64,000 nucleotides of DNA, from the NCBI RefSeq assembly GCF_000463075.2, contig NZ_AVAQ01000005.1, positions 1 to 64,000 on the forward strand. Reading direction: 5' to 3'. Below the pieces are notes generated by a model that was not told the origin of the DNA, ran no database searches, and saw only the letters and a list, made by a program, of their open reading frames with translations. Source of the DNA: Lactiplantibacillus plantarum EGD-AQ4 (GTDB lineage Bacteria > Bacillota > Bacilli > Lactobacillales > Lactobacillaceae). Positions 23,262-32,611 of the stretch are shown here, piece after piece (within the stretch, counting starts at the first letter, position 1; every line of letters begins with the position of its first letter). A program made the translations under genes and the position numbers.

Positions 23262-23609
23262 ATGGCTTTAAATAAACTTACACCGGCCGGCTTTAACCGT
23301 AAGCTTCAAATAGGCACGACTAAGACGATTCAGAACCCAATTAATGGCACTAGTAAGCAGACATTTGTAGTTACAGCTAGCTTATGGTGTGCCCCTTACA
23401 CGAGGAGCATTGCTAGTAGCTACCAATTAACAGCTGAACAATTAGATGAGGTTGTTGTCGTCATACGTCACAACAGCACCGTTAAAGAGGGCATTAAATG
23501 CCAATATCAAGGCAGCCTATACAGTGTAGTTAACGACAGCATGGACGATTCAAATAGCTATTTAACTTACGACTACCTGACTTTAAAGCTCGTTACTAAG
23601 GGGGCGTAG
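23262..23609 (+). CDS. Head closure / head-tail joining protein
   Basis: A 115-residue beta-rich protein of the phage head-tail joining type (SPP1 gp16-like): RKLQIGTTK at the N-terminus, a VVIRHNSTV strand in the centre, and a YSVVNDSMDDSNSYLTYDYLTLKLV C-terminus. Its ATG follows the previous stop directly. It seals the DNA channel and connects to the tail terminator. Confidence 0.82.
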   Translation: MALNKLTPAGFNRKLQIGTTKTIQNPINGTSKQTFVVTASLWCAPYTRSIASSYQLTAEQLDEVVVVIRHNSTVKEGIKCQYQGSLYSVVNDSMDDSNSYLTYDYLTLKLVTKGA

Positions 23610-23611
23610 CT

Positions 23612-24019
23612 ATGGCAAAAGATGATATGGCCAGCCAACTAGAAAACTGGCTTAAAGACGTCCATAAGCTAGTCCCTAACGAGGCTGAACAAGAGAAGAT
23701 AACCAAAGCCGGCGCTAAGAAGTTAGCTGATAACTTAACGGAAGTCACGAGAAAGAAACACTATTCAAATCATAAAGACGAGAAGTACGGACACATGGCT
23801 GACAACATAAGCTATAACAGCAACGATATAGATGGTGAACATGATGGAAGCTCGATTGTAGGCTGGACTAATAAGTACCATGACATGAATTCCATGCGGT
23901 TAAACGATGGGACTAAGCACATTAAGGCTGATCACTTTGTTGACCAGAACCTAGCTGACAGCCAAGACGATGTCTTTAACGCCATGTTAGAGGAATTTAA
24001 GAAAGGGGACGATGACTAA
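23612..24019 (+). CDS. HK97 gp10-like tail completion protein
   Basis: A 135-residue protein with the gp10 layout: a helical charged N-terminus (GAKKLADNLTEVTRKKHYS), then a region with HMADNISYNS and KYHDMNSMRLNDGTKHIKADHFVD. It is assumed to complete the head-tail interface. Three bases after its upstream neighbour, and overlaps the next gene by one base (TAATG). Confidence 0.8.
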   Translation: MAKDDMASQLENWLKDVHKLVPNEAEQEKITKAGAKKLADNLTEVTRKKHYSNHKDEKYGHMADNISYNSNDIDGEHDGSSIVGWTNKYHDMNSMRLNDGTKHIKADHFVDQNLADSQDDVFNAMLEEFKKGDDD

Positions 24020-24399
24020 TGCTATTACCAGTATCACAGGTTGCTAGCCTAGTTAATTCCCTCAATTTAACGTGGCTCGATAAAGTCTACCTTAATGAGA
24101 TACCGGAAGAAGAAATAAACAACGCCAATTCAACAGTCATGCTATTACAAGAGACCGATTCAAGCCCGGCTTACCTTGCAAACAATACGTTTAAAGGCCT
24201 AGCAATGGGTGTTGAAATTCAAATCTTTTATAAGGTTGACCTAGCCGATGACTTTAACCCACTAGAAGCCGAAATAGCTTTGATGAAAAGCTTTAAACAG
24301 GCTGGCTGGTTAATTGTATCTAGTCAGCATCACACGACTGACCCGGATACGAACCAAATAACCAAAACAATTTATGTAACTAAAAATGAAATGATTTAA
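24019..24399 (+). CDS. Tail terminator, DUF806-like
   Basis: A 126-residue protein placed between gp10 and the tail tube, the place of the tail terminator. The pattern EIPEEEINNANSTVMLLQE, GVEIQIFYKVDLADD and QAGWLIVSSQHHTTDPDTNQITKTIYVTK fits DUF806 of lactobacillus siphophages. It caps the tube when the final length is reached. Confidence 0.82.
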   Translation: MLLPVSQVASLVNSLNLTWLDKVYLNEIPEEEINNANSTVMLLQETDSSPAYLANNTFKGLAMGVEIQIFYKVDLADDFNPLEAEIALMKSFKQAGWLIVSSQHHTTDPDTNQITKTIYVTKNEMI

Positions 24400-24414
24400 A
24401 GGAGAGATATTTAA

Positions 24415-25068
24415 ATGTCAAAACACAACATTGTAAAAGCAACTTTTGCTTTACTTGATGACAACGGTGATTTAATCAAGGACCCTACTAAAGGTCTATC
24501 TGCTGATGGAATCTATGTTGCCGATCACAATGGCGAAGGTTTCAGTCAAATCAATGTGACTGCTATTGAAGCAGCCGGGACGCCTGGTTGGGGTAACGGA
24601 CAAATCAAGCGGACAGCCTATGGTAAGTCTATGCCTACCTTGGCCTTAACCGCTTTAGACTTGGACTTCAAGATTAACCAGATGCTAAAGGGGTTCACAC
24701 AAAACACCAATACAGGTGCCTGGGTAAGACAATTGCCTAAGCCACACGTTGCGATGATTGCCGAATCTCAATCACTAGATGGCGACATCTCAATTTACGA
24801 ATGTTTCAACAACATTGAATTTGTCGAAGAAGCATCTAACAACTCAACTGATACCAATAATGAAGCTGCCTACTCAACAGCCCTAAATGGTACTGTCTTA
24901 ACGCCATTGAAGCCAGACATTTTCTTAGCTGCCAATGGCGTACAACAACCATATATGATCGCCAAGTCAAATGACGCTAACTTTGATCTGGACAAGCTTA
25001 TGGCTGAAACGTTTGGTGGCTACACTAAGTCAACCAGCGGTACAACTGGCAGTACGACTGGTAACTAG
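24415..25068 (+). CDS. Major tail tube protein
   Basis: A 217-residue protein that polymerises into the tail tube. The order in the cluster, strong binding site (GGAGAG), and beta-rich composition with the KNEAAYST/LNGTVLTPLKPD region match phi13-type tail proteins. The last 15 residues (STSGTTGSTTG) are a low-complexity S/T/G tail. A terminator follows, so this gene can be expressed above the downstream tail genes. Confidence 0.85.
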   Translation: MSKHNIVKATFALLDDNGDLIKDPTKGLSADGIYVADHNGEGFSQINVTAIEAAGTPGWGNGQIKRTAYGKSMPTLALTALDLDFKINQMLKGFTQNTNTGAWVRQLPKPHVAMIAESQSLDGDISIYECFNNIEFVEEASNNSTDTNNEAAYSTALNGTVLTPLKPDIFLAANGVQQPYMIAKSNDANFDLDKLMAETFGGYTKSTSGTTGSTTGN

Positions 25069-25077
25069 CAACACTTT

Positions 25078-25106
25078 AAAGGCTTCCCATTAAGGGTGGC
25101 CTTTTT
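25078..25106 (+). terminator. Hairpin terminator after tail tube gene
   Basis: AAAGGC pairs with GCCTTT, with an inner TCCC/GGG helix, and T5 follows. The same hairpin, with almost identical flanks (AGCAACACTTTAAAGGC), stands after the Dit gene at 32555. It probably makes partial termination between tail genes. Confidence 0.8.
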
Positions 25107-25140
25107 ACATACAAACTAAATTAAAGGGGCAAAATTTACT

Positions 25141-25515
25141 ATGAAAATTAATGCTAAAAACTACTTTAAAATCAATAAGACGGCCGATGTAACACCAACT
25201 AACAACATTATTAAACTGGCTACTAAGGTTCAAATTGGTATGTTGGAATCGCAAGACACCGAAAAAGAGGTCACTGAACTAGACGCAATGAAAAACGGCC
25301 TAGAATTGCAAGATGATATGGTTGGCTTTGTACAACGGGTGATGGGCTATACCGACAAGCAAATGGAAACCATTAATGACACTGTCTCAATTGAACGGTT
25401 TGGTGAAGGTGTTGGCTATCTAATCATGCGTTTAAACGGTATCTCAGACGCTGACATTAAGCTGTCTGAACAAAAGCAACGCAAGGCTATCGAAGATTCT
25501 AAAACGTCAAAATAA
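25141..25515 (+). CDS. Tail assembly chaperone G
   Basis: A 124-residue acidic and helical protein before the tape measure gene, the position of lambda gpG-type chaperones. Such proteins coat the tape measure during tail assembly. Its end is followed by a second frame in -1 register (25503-25745) with no internal stop, as in gpG-gpGT pairs. Confidence 0.78.
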   Translation: MKINAKNYFKINKTADVTPTNNIIKLATKVQIGMLESQDTEKEVTELDAMKNGLELQDDMVGFVQRVMGYTDKQMETINDTVSIERFGEGVGYLIMRLNGISDADIKLSEQKQRKAIEDSKTSK

Positions 25516-25553
25516 ACCGGCACAAACGCAACGTTGAAATCAAGCGAGAAGTT

Positions 25554-25745
25554 ATGAAGTTAAAAAATCAGCAAGAAGATTTTAGCTTGTTAAGTAAACA
25601 ATTGCTATTGGAGGGAATATCAACCAAGGAATTTGGCGATAGTCCCTTTTTTGATTTCATGGCGGCTTTAAATGCTCGTAAAAAGGAAGACCGATCTGAG
25701 TTAGTCGACCCACTGGATGCCATTAATCAAACATATGGCTTATAA
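25554..25745 (+). CDS. Tail assembly chaperone T (likely frameshift extension)
   Basis: The 63-residue frame from ATG is the conservative call. The same frame is open back to 25503 and lies at -1 relative to the upstream chaperone, whose last sense codon AAA sits in TCAAAATAA. Slippage there would give a fused GT protein. The region before the ATG has only a weak binding site, which favours the fusion. Known gpGT partners are made this way. Here it is inferred. Confidence 0.65.
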   Translation: MKLKNQQEDFSLLSKQLLLEGISTKEFGDSPFFDFMAALNARKKEDRSELVDPLDAINQTYGL

Positions 25746-25776
25746 GCGTTTGTGCCTAAAAGGAGGTTAAAAAAGA

Positions 25777-28700
25777 ATGGCTAAAAAAGTAGTTGGCCGT
25801 GAGATGACCAGTAGGGTTGGACTAGATACGGCTGCAGCGGTTAAGTCGCTCAAGACGTTAAACGCTGAGGTCAAGGCCAGTACATCTGGCTGGAAGGCAC
25901 AAGAGACGGCATTAAAGTCTGCTGGTGAGTATCAGAAAGCAACGGCAGCCAAAGTTGACGGCCTGGCTAAATCAATGGAGTTGCAGAAGAATAAAATTGA
26001 TGAGCTAAAAAAGCGTCAGAGTGGTATCAATAAAGAAACTGCAGATGGCAAAGAGGCCTATTCAAAGCTACAGGAGCAGATTAATAAGGCTTCGCGTAGT
26101 TATGGATCGATGGGCGGACAACTAGAACGTGCCAAATCTAAACTACAATACTATAATTCTGGGCTGGCTGACTTACAGAAAGGATATAAGCAGTCTACTG
26201 CATTAAGTAAGTCGTATGTAGACCGACTGGAAGCAGAAGGTAAGACAGCGGATGCTAATAAAGCCAAGCTGAATGGCTTGAAGCAGGCTTATTCTAATCT
26301 TGAGAGTCAGTATAAGGCTCAGTCTAGCGAACTCAATCGAATTGCGGATGCTAATGGCAAAACTAGTGATGCTTATAAGAGACAGAAGGTCCGAGTCAAT
26401 GAGACTGCAACAGCCATGGCTAAAGCTAAGACTAGTCAAAATGAGCTACTTAAAGCGATGGAAAAAGAGCCACATGCGTTCATGCACGGTGTTCGGTCTA
26501 AGCTTGATAGCATTGATGACAAAGCTAAGAAAACATCTCATTTATTCGGTACAATTCTAGGCGCGCATCTAGTTGCTAATGGGGTTACTCATGTGATTGG
26601 GCAGATTAGTGCTAGTTTTGGCGCTTTGAAGGACTCAGTGGTAGCCTACGATAACAAGCAACGTACAATGACGGCGACATGGGAAACATTAACAGGCTCT
26701 GCTGGTAAGGGCAAACAGATGGTTAATATTGGCAACGATTTAGCTTCAGCCTTTAACCAGAACATTAACGTGGTTGATGAACTTAACCAGTCGTTTTACC
26801 ATGTATTTGATAATGCCCCAAGAACAAAAGAGCTAACCAAGTCCATTTTAACGTTGGGTGATACGCTTAATTTAAGTGATGAGAATGTTACTAGATTAGG
26901 CACCAACTTTACACACATGCTATCAAGTGGCAAGATGCAACTTGGCGACTTCAATATGATTAATGATCAACTTCCAATGTATGCCGGTAAAATGCTAGAG
27001 TTTGAAAGAAAACAACAGCATAATAGCAAGTTAACCATGTCAACGCTACGTGACCAGATGAGTGCCGGTAAGATTAGTGCTAAAGACGCTGAAGAAGTAA
27101 TGAACTCCCTTGGTGGCAAGTATAAGACAGCCTCAGAGAACCTAATGAAGACCATACCCGGTATGGAACGATCAATTAAGACTCAAATGCCAGCCTTGTT
27201 AAGGACACTTTATAAACCTATCGCAGATATGAAGTCACCACTAATGGGGCAATTCACTAAATGGCTTGACAGTAAGGACACTAAAGCTGAGTTTAAAGAC
27301 GTTGGTAGTGCTATCTCACTTCAAATGGGGTTCATTTCTAAAGCTTTTGCTGGTAAAAAGTTTAGTGTCGGTAAATACCTAGATAAAATGCTAGCTAACT
27401 TAGCAAAGAACATTGACATATTAGGTACAAACATCGTTGCTCATAAAAAAGAGATTAAATCGTTCTTTAGTTCATTAAAGACCGCTTCTAAGACTTCATT
27501 TACAGTGTTTGTTAAAGCCCTAAAGGATATGCTACCGGTACTAGCTATCATTGGTAAGTTTGCTGAAAAGCATCCTAAGGTATTCGCTGGTTTAGCTTCT
27601 AGCGCATTTATCGCTAGTAAAGCAATCGGCGGCTTAAAACTAGCTTTAGACCAAATAGCTTTTGCCAAGGGTGTATTAGGAGGCATAGGTAGCAAGCTTA
27701 GCCGGATTGTGTTTAAACCTAGGGTTGATGGTAGTGAAGGAAAACGAGAGCTAACTAAATTCGCAGGATGGGTTAAAAAAGCTAGTATTGGTACTGGTCG
27801 CTGGCTAAAGATGGCTGCTAGGGTAACCACTAGTAAGGCCAAGAGTTTGATTAGTGGTTTATGGACTCACACTAAATCAGTTGGCAGCAAGATAGGTAAA
27901 GGACTTAAATGGACTGCTAAGATAGCTTATAAAGGCGCGTCTAAGGCGTTCAGCGTGCTGGCTGGCGGCATTAAAACAGTTGGTCGGGCATTCTTATCAC
28001 TAGGCAAGTTGCTGTTAGCTAACCCAATTGGCCTAGTTTTAACTGCTGTGGTCGCGCTAGGGGTCGCATTCTATGAAGCTTACAAGCACATTAAGCCGTT
28101 CCGAGAATGGGTTAATAAGACAGCTAAAGCAGTGGTTAACTTTGGCAAAGGTATCGCTAAATGGGGCTCAAATGTCGGCAAGTCAGTAGGTAAAGCCCTA
28201 GGCAACATGTCTAAAAAGTGGAATAACTTCAAGAAGAGTTTCAAGAAGAGCTGGAACAAGCACTGGTCAGACATGGGTAAATCACTCAGGGATAACTGGA
28301 ACGGATCATTGAAACACACTAGAGAGTTTTTCAGTAACGTTGGCAAGAAGTGGGACGGTTGGAAGTCTAGCTTCAAAAAGAGCTGGTCAAAACATTGGTC
28401 AGATACTGGCAAAACGCTCAAACGTGATTGGGATGGATCTGTCAAAAACACTAAGAACTTCTTTAGTACAGTTGGTAAGAAATGGGATTCTTGGAAGAAA
28501 AGTTGGAAGAAGAGTTGGTCAAGTCATTGGTCAAGCAATGGGCGAACTCTAAAATCTAACTGGAATAGCTCATTTAAGCTTACTAAGTCATTCTTTAGTT
28601 CAATGGGTACTAAATGGGCTGGCTGGAAAAAGAGCTGGTCACACTCATGGAACAGTCATTGGGACAAGATGCGGTCTAACCTGCATAGCTATTGGAACAA

Positions 28701-30699
28701 AGACTTGAGCCATACTAAAGTGTTCGGACATTCAATGGGTGACTGGCTATCAACATTCAAAAAGTCATTCAAATCGGGATGGTCTGACTTAGGTACCGGC
28801 GTTGAGAACATCTTCAAAGGCCTTTGGAAGAATCTAAAGAAGTTTGCTAGAGACGGCATGAACGATGTTATCGACCTTATCAATGGTGGTATCAATGCTG
28901 TTGATAGTGTTATCCACACATTCGGTGGTAAAAAGAAAACCATTGGTGATTTAAGTCATGTTCACTTTGCCACTGGTACTGGGATGTTTAGTGGGTCACG
29001 GAATCCAATTACCAAGCCTACTATGGCAATGCTAAATGATGGTAACGACAGCCCCCAAACTGGCAATAAAGAAATGGTCATGCTACCTAATGGCGAATCT
29101 GGTATTGTTCAAGGCCGTAACACTAAGATGATGTTACCAGCTGGTACTGAAGTTCTTAGTGCTAGTGAAACAGCCATGTTAATGGAAATGCAAGGCGTGA
29201 CTAAGTATGCTAAAGGTACTGGCTTCTTTGGTGACATTCTAAACAGCGTGACTAGTGGAATTTCAGGCGTGACTAGTTGGGTCGGTAAAAAGGTTGGCAG
29301 TCTAGAGAAGTTCTTTAAGACTGCTACTAAAATTATTGCCCACCCGATTAAGTCACTTGAAAACCTGTTTAGCTGGTCTTCTAAGGACATCTCAGGTGTC
29401 ATGAGTAACATTGGTCATGGCCTTTTTAAGGGTGTTGAGAAGCAAGCTAAGACGTGGTGGTCAACCTTGTGGGGTGGCGTTAGTGAAAGTCTAGATGGTG
29501 GTTCTTCTAACAATGCCTTTGTTAATGCCATGATGAAGTATGGTGCCACTAACAAGTACGTTTGGGGTGCTGCTGGGCCTAGTGCGTTTGACTGTTCCGG
29601 CCTAGTTGAGTATACCCTAAAGAAGCTTGGAATTAGTTTCCCACGGACTAGTGGTGAACAGTATAAGGCTTCTAAGCATGTCAGCAACCCTAAACCGGGC
29701 GACTTAGTATTCTTTGGGCCCGGTGGTAGCGAACACGTTGGGGTATATACTGGGAATGGCGAGTTTTACAGTGCTGAAAATGAAAAAGACGGTATGGGTA
29801 TCAGTAAAGTTCATGGTGGTGGCTACGGGTCATTCGCTGGTTATGGACGAGTACCAGGATTGTCGGATAGCACTAGCTCGGACAAATCTGCTAAGTCTAG
29901 TGGCCTGTTAGCCACCATCAAAAAGCAAGTAGGTAGTGGTTTCTGGAAGTTTATCAGCAAGCTAGGTGACATGTTTGGTGATGATGGTGGCTCTATTGAG
30001 GGTGGCGCTATCACTCATAGTATGATCAACCGAGCCCTAGAGATGACCAAAGTACCAAGAAGGTATTGGTCTAAGATGCAGTCAGCCATTATCAAAACTG
30101 CTGATAGTGAAACTGGTAATCGCAATATCATGCAAACTATCTCAGATGTCAACTCTGCTAATGGTAACCCAGCCGGTGGCCCATTGCAGTTTACCAAGAC
30201 AACCTTTGACGCGTTTGCATTTCCGGGTCATCACAATTTCAGGTCTAGTTTTGACCAAGTGTTGGCATTCCTTAACAACAGTGACTATCTTAATGCCACT
30301 GGTAATACCTCAATTTGGGGTCATGCTAAGTATGACTGGCTTCATAGTGGTCCACAAGGTCATAAGCGGTTTGAAAATGGTGGTATCGTCAACACTAACC
30401 AGTTGATTGAGGTCGCCGAGCATAACAAGCCTGAAATGGTCTTGCCATTGACTAATAAGAGTCGGGCTAACCAGCTAATCACACAGGCTAACCAAATGGT
30501 AAATGGCAACAATGGTAGTCAGATTGCGTCTAATAGCAGTGAAAGTAGTGAGAAGCTTGATAAAGTCATTGCATTATTGACGGCTTTAGTATCAGGCCAA
30601 GGTAGTGTTCAAGCAGTCATTGCTAAGTCAGACGTGGTTAATGCTGTTAAGTCGAATAATAAGACAGCTTCACAATACTCACAAATGATGGGCTATTAA
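25777..30699 (+). CDS. Tape measure protein with NlpC/P60 and muramidase-like domains
   Basis: A 1640-residue protein that sets tail length. Residues 1-240 are coiled coil and 250-640 the conserved phage TMP region. Several hydrophobic segments lie near 640-780. Four imperfect 44-residue repeats rich in W, K and S occupy about 813-988. An NlpC/P60 peptidase domain holds C1273 in FDCSGL and H1320 in SEHVGVY. The C-terminal 200 residues include a lytic-transglycosylase-like stretch (SETGNRN, NGNPAGGPLQFTKTTF) and end with ENGGIVNTNQLIEVAEHNKPE, common in such proteins. The hydrolases probably open the wall during DNA entry. Confidence 0.93.
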   Translation: MAKKVVGREMTSRVGLDTAAAVKSLKTLNAEVKASTSGWKAQETALKSAGEYQKATAAKVDGLAKSMELQKNKIDELKKRQSGINKETADGKEAYSKLQEQINKASRSYGSMGGQLERAKSKLQYYNSGLADLQKGYKQSTALSKSYVDRLEAEGKTADANKAKLNGLKQAYSNLESQYKAQSSELNRIADANGKTSDAYKRQKVRVNETATAMAKAKTSQNELLKAMEKEPHAFMHGVRSKLDSIDDKAKKTSHLFGTILGAHLVANGVTHVIGQISASFGALKDSVVAYDNKQRTMTATWETLTGSAGKGKQMVNIGNDLASAFNQNINVVDELNQSFYHVFDNAPRTKELTKSILTLGDTLNLSDENVTRLGTNFTHMLSSGKMQLGDFNMINDQLPMYAGKMLEFERKQQHNSKLTMSTLRDQMSAGKISAKDAEEVMNSLGGKYKTASENLMKTIPGMERSIKTQMPALLRTLYKPIADMKSPLMGQFTKWLDSKDTKAEFKDVGSAISLQMGFISKAFAGKKFSVGKYLDKMLANLAKNIDILGTNIVAHKKEIKSFFSSLKTASKTSFTVFVKALKDMLPVLAIIGKFAEKHPKVFAGLASSAFIASKAIGGLKLALDQIAFAKGVLGGIGSKLSRIVFKPRVDGSEGKRELTKFAGWVKKASIGTGRWLKMAARVTTSKAKSLISGLWTHTKSVGSKIGKGLKWTAKIAYKGASKAFSVLAGGIKTVGRAFLSLGKLLLANPIGLVLTAVVALGVAFYEAYKHIKPFREWVNKTAKAVVNFGKGIAKWGSNVGKSVGKALGNMSKKWNNFKKSFKKSWNKHWSDMGKSLRDNWNGSLKHTREFFSNVGKKWDGWKSSFKKSWSKHWSDTGKTLKRDWDGSVKNTKNFFSTVGKKWDSWKKSWKKSWSSHWSSNGRTLKSNWNSSFKLTKSFFSSMGTKWAGWKKSWSHSWNSHWDKMRSNLHSYWNKDLSHTKVFGHSMGDWLSTFKKSFKSGWSDLGTGVENIFKGLWKNLKKFARDGMNDVIDLINGGINAVDSVIHTFGGKKKTIGDLSHVHFATGTGMFSGSRNPITKPTMAMLNDGNDSPQTGNKEMVMLPNGESGIVQGRNTKMMLPAGTEVLSASETAMLMEMQGVTKYAKGTGFFGDILNSVTSGISGVTSWVGKKVGSLEKFFKTATKIIAHPIKSLENLFSWSSKDISGVMSNIGHGLFKGVEKQAKTWWSTLWGGVSESLDGGSSNNAFVNAMMKYGATNKYVWGAAGPSAFDCSGLVEYTLKKLGISFPRTSGEQYKASKHVSNPKPGDLVFFGPGGSEHVGVYTGNGEFYSAENEKDGMGISKVHGGGYGSFAGYGRVPGLSDSTSSDKSAKSSGLLATIKKQVGSGFWKFISKLGDMFGDDGGSIEGGAITHSMINRALEMTKVPRRYWSKMQSAIIKTADSETGNRNIMQTISDVNSANGNPAGGPLQFTKTTFDAFAFPGHHNFRSSFDQVLAFLNNSDYLNATGNTSIWGHAKYDWLHSGPQGHKRFENGGIVNTNQLIEVAEHNKPEMVLPLTNKSRANQLITQANQMVNGNNGSQIASNSSESSEKLDKVIALLTALVSGQGSVQAVIAKSDVVNAVKSNNKTASQYSQMMGY
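28213..28740 (+). repeat. Four 132-bp repeats inside the tape measure gene
   Basis: Each unit encodes about 44 residues of the form KKW..(F/W)K.S(F/W)..SW..HW, with conserved tryptophans and serine-lysine pairs. The units are diverged in DNA but keep period and phase. They would change tail length in steps if gained or lost. Confidence 0.8.
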
Positions 30700-30710
30700 A
30701 ATCATTAATC

Positions 30711-30745
30711 AAAGGGTTGTCCTTAATTGGGCACCCTTTTTACAT
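30711..30745 (+). terminator. Hairpin terminator after tape measure gene
   Basis: AAAGGGT pairs with ACCCTTT around GTCCTTAATTGGGC, followed by a T-rich run. It is similar in design and trailing ACATAC to the hairpins at 25078 and 32555. Confidence 0.72.
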
Positions 30746-30772
30746 ACCTAAATTTAAAAAGGAGGTTAAATC

Positions 30773-32545
30773 GTGACTTTAAACCAAGACGATTTTGAAT
30801 ATGCCGGTTTAAATAGCCGGGACGATTTACAAGTTGAGATGGGTAATGTGGTATTACCTAGCGCACCAGCCATGGCTGAACAAGTGACTGATATACCGGC
30901 CATGTATGGTAACCAATTTAATGGCACGGACTTTACTAGTCGGACGATTAGTATTCCAGTGTCAATTTACTGTGCCGATAATCAAGACAGGTTTAATCAG
31001 GTGATGCACAATTTAAGTGGTCTGCTATTAAGTGATGACCCTAGCGATAATGGTAAAGAATACCCACTAGTGTTTGGATTTGAGCCTAAAGTGACCTATT
31101 GGGGGCATATTACTGCAATTAGTGATCCAGCACCGATTAACCCTGGTATGTATGACATGACACTAACCATTACCTTTGTGCAATCCGACCCACGGGCAAC
31201 CCTGCCACAGGTTGAAGCACCCTTAAAGAACGGTTTAAATACAATCACTGTTGAGGGTACTGCTAGAACAGAGCCAGTTATTCAAGTCATACCTAAGCGG
31301 GATTTAAAGCACATTGGTTTCACCTTAAATGGTGGTGAATATGGATTAGGCCCAGATAGTGATGAAGACCAAGCAGTTGCTGTGCAGCCTTACACGCAGG
31401 TTGTTAACAGTGACGTACTAAATACCATGGCTGAGTGGACTAATGATGCCAATGCCATTGCTCAGATGAAGACCGCTGGCAAGTACATTTATCAAGGTGA
31501 AGCTGATAGCAACCGAGATACCCAAGTATTAATGGTCAAGTATGCTAATGGGTCTAAACAGTATGGTACGCATCAACCAGACTGGTATGGCCCCGGTGTT
31601 CGTTTTACCGGTATGACTAACAGTCTGACTAACTATCGAGTTAAGACTAGAATCCACCATATCAAGCACTCAGGTACTCATAATGGGCGTGCAATGGGGC
31701 GTGTGGAAGTCTTACTGTTAGACCCTAATGGGGCTACGATAGGCCGATTTGGTCTAGCTGATAGTAGTGGAGGTGGCACACCAACGTGCTACTTACAAAT
31801 CACTAAGCCGGGTGGTGCTTTTGCTGGCGGTGATGGTAAACATCAAACCCTATTTATGGGTAAAGGACCATCAGGTAGCTCTAGCAATGGTCGTGACCAG
31901 AAAATCAAGATTAAGACGGGCACCACGACTAAGACAGTGGTTAAACGGTCACGCAATAAGCATGGGAAGGTGACAACTAAGACCATTAAGCAAAAGGTTA
32001 ACAAGTATACAACTGTGGTCAATAAAGAAGAGAAGTCGGCGCTAAGCACTAGTTGGCTAGAACTCGACTTAATCAAAAATGGCAAGGTGTTTAGCTGGTC
32101 AATCACCCAATACTACACCAGTGGTAGTCACAACGGTCAACCATGTAAAGACCCTAAACGATTTTTAATTGTTCACGGCACGTTTGTTGATAGGGATTCA
32201 AATTATCAATCTGCTTTAGGTGGTATCGGTGGAGTGTTCTTCAAGCATTCAATTACCGAAGATGACCAAAAGGTGGGCTATGAGAACCCTTATCTATCTA
32301 TCACCAGCCTTAACATTTACCAAGTTAATGACGTGGCTCAGGACGCGCCTAAGTACGTCGCTAATGCTGGTCAAGAGATTGTGCTAAATTGTGAAACTGA
32401 TAGCACCACGGTGGGCGGTAAGCTAGCTAGTCCAATCTGGTCAACTGATTATCCCAAGCTTAGTCCGGGGGTTAATAGCCTAACGATGATTGGTGACCTA
32501 GATGACGCACAAATCACACTTAAATATCTACCCAGATTACTATAG
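30773..32545 (+). CDS. Distal tail protein (Dit), extended
   Basis: The N-terminal part (about 1-150) has the siphophage Dit pattern: DFEYAGLNSRDD, FTSRTISIPVSIY, YPLVFGFEPKVTYWGHI, MTLTITFVQSDPRA. A central insertion of about 300 residues (230-530) with GPGVRFTGMTNSLTNYRVKT is carbohydrate-binding-like. The C-terminus SLTMIGDLDDAQITLKYLPRLL closes the Dit core. At 590 residues it is much longer than a classical Dit (about 250), as in evolved Dits. GTG start after GGAGG. Confidence 0.85.
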   Translation: MTLNQDDFEYAGLNSRDDLQVEMGNVVLPSAPAMAEQVTDIPAMYGNQFNGTDFTSRTISIPVSIYCADNQDRFNQVMHNLSGLLLSDDPSDNGKEYPLVFGFEPKVTYWGHITAISDPAPINPGMYDMTLTITFVQSDPRATLPQVEAPLKNGLNTITVEGTARTEPVIQVIPKRDLKHIGFTLNGGEYGLGPDSDEDQAVAVQPYTQVVNSDVLNTMAEWTNDANAIAQMKTAGKYIYQGEADSNRDTQVLMVKYANGSKQYGTHQPDWYGPGVRFTGMTNSLTNYRVKTRIHHIKHSGTHNGRAMGRVEVLLLDPNGATIGRFGLADSSGGGTPTCYLQITKPGGAFAGGDGKHQTLFMGKGPSGSSSNGRDQKIKIKTGTTTKTVVKRSRNKHGKVTTKTIKQKVNKYTTVVNKEEKSALSTSWLELDLIKNGKVFSWSITQYYTSGSHNGQPCKDPKRFLIVHGTFVDRDSNYQSALGGIGGVFFKHSITEDDQKVGYENPYLSITSLNIYQVNDVAQDAPKYVANAGQEIVLNCETDSTTVGGKLASPIWSTDYPKLSPGVNSLTMIGDLDDAQITLKYLPRLL

Positions 32546-32554
32546 CAACACTTT

Positions 32555-32585
32555 AAAGGCTTCCCAATTAAGGGTGGCCTTTTTA
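32555..32585 (+). terminator. Hairpin terminator after Dit gene
   Basis: Near-identical copy of the hairpin at 25078 including its upstream flank. AAAGGC pairs with GCCTTT and T5 follows. Confidence 0.8.
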
Positions 32586-32611
32586 CATAACTAAAACAAG
32601 GAGGTTAACAG

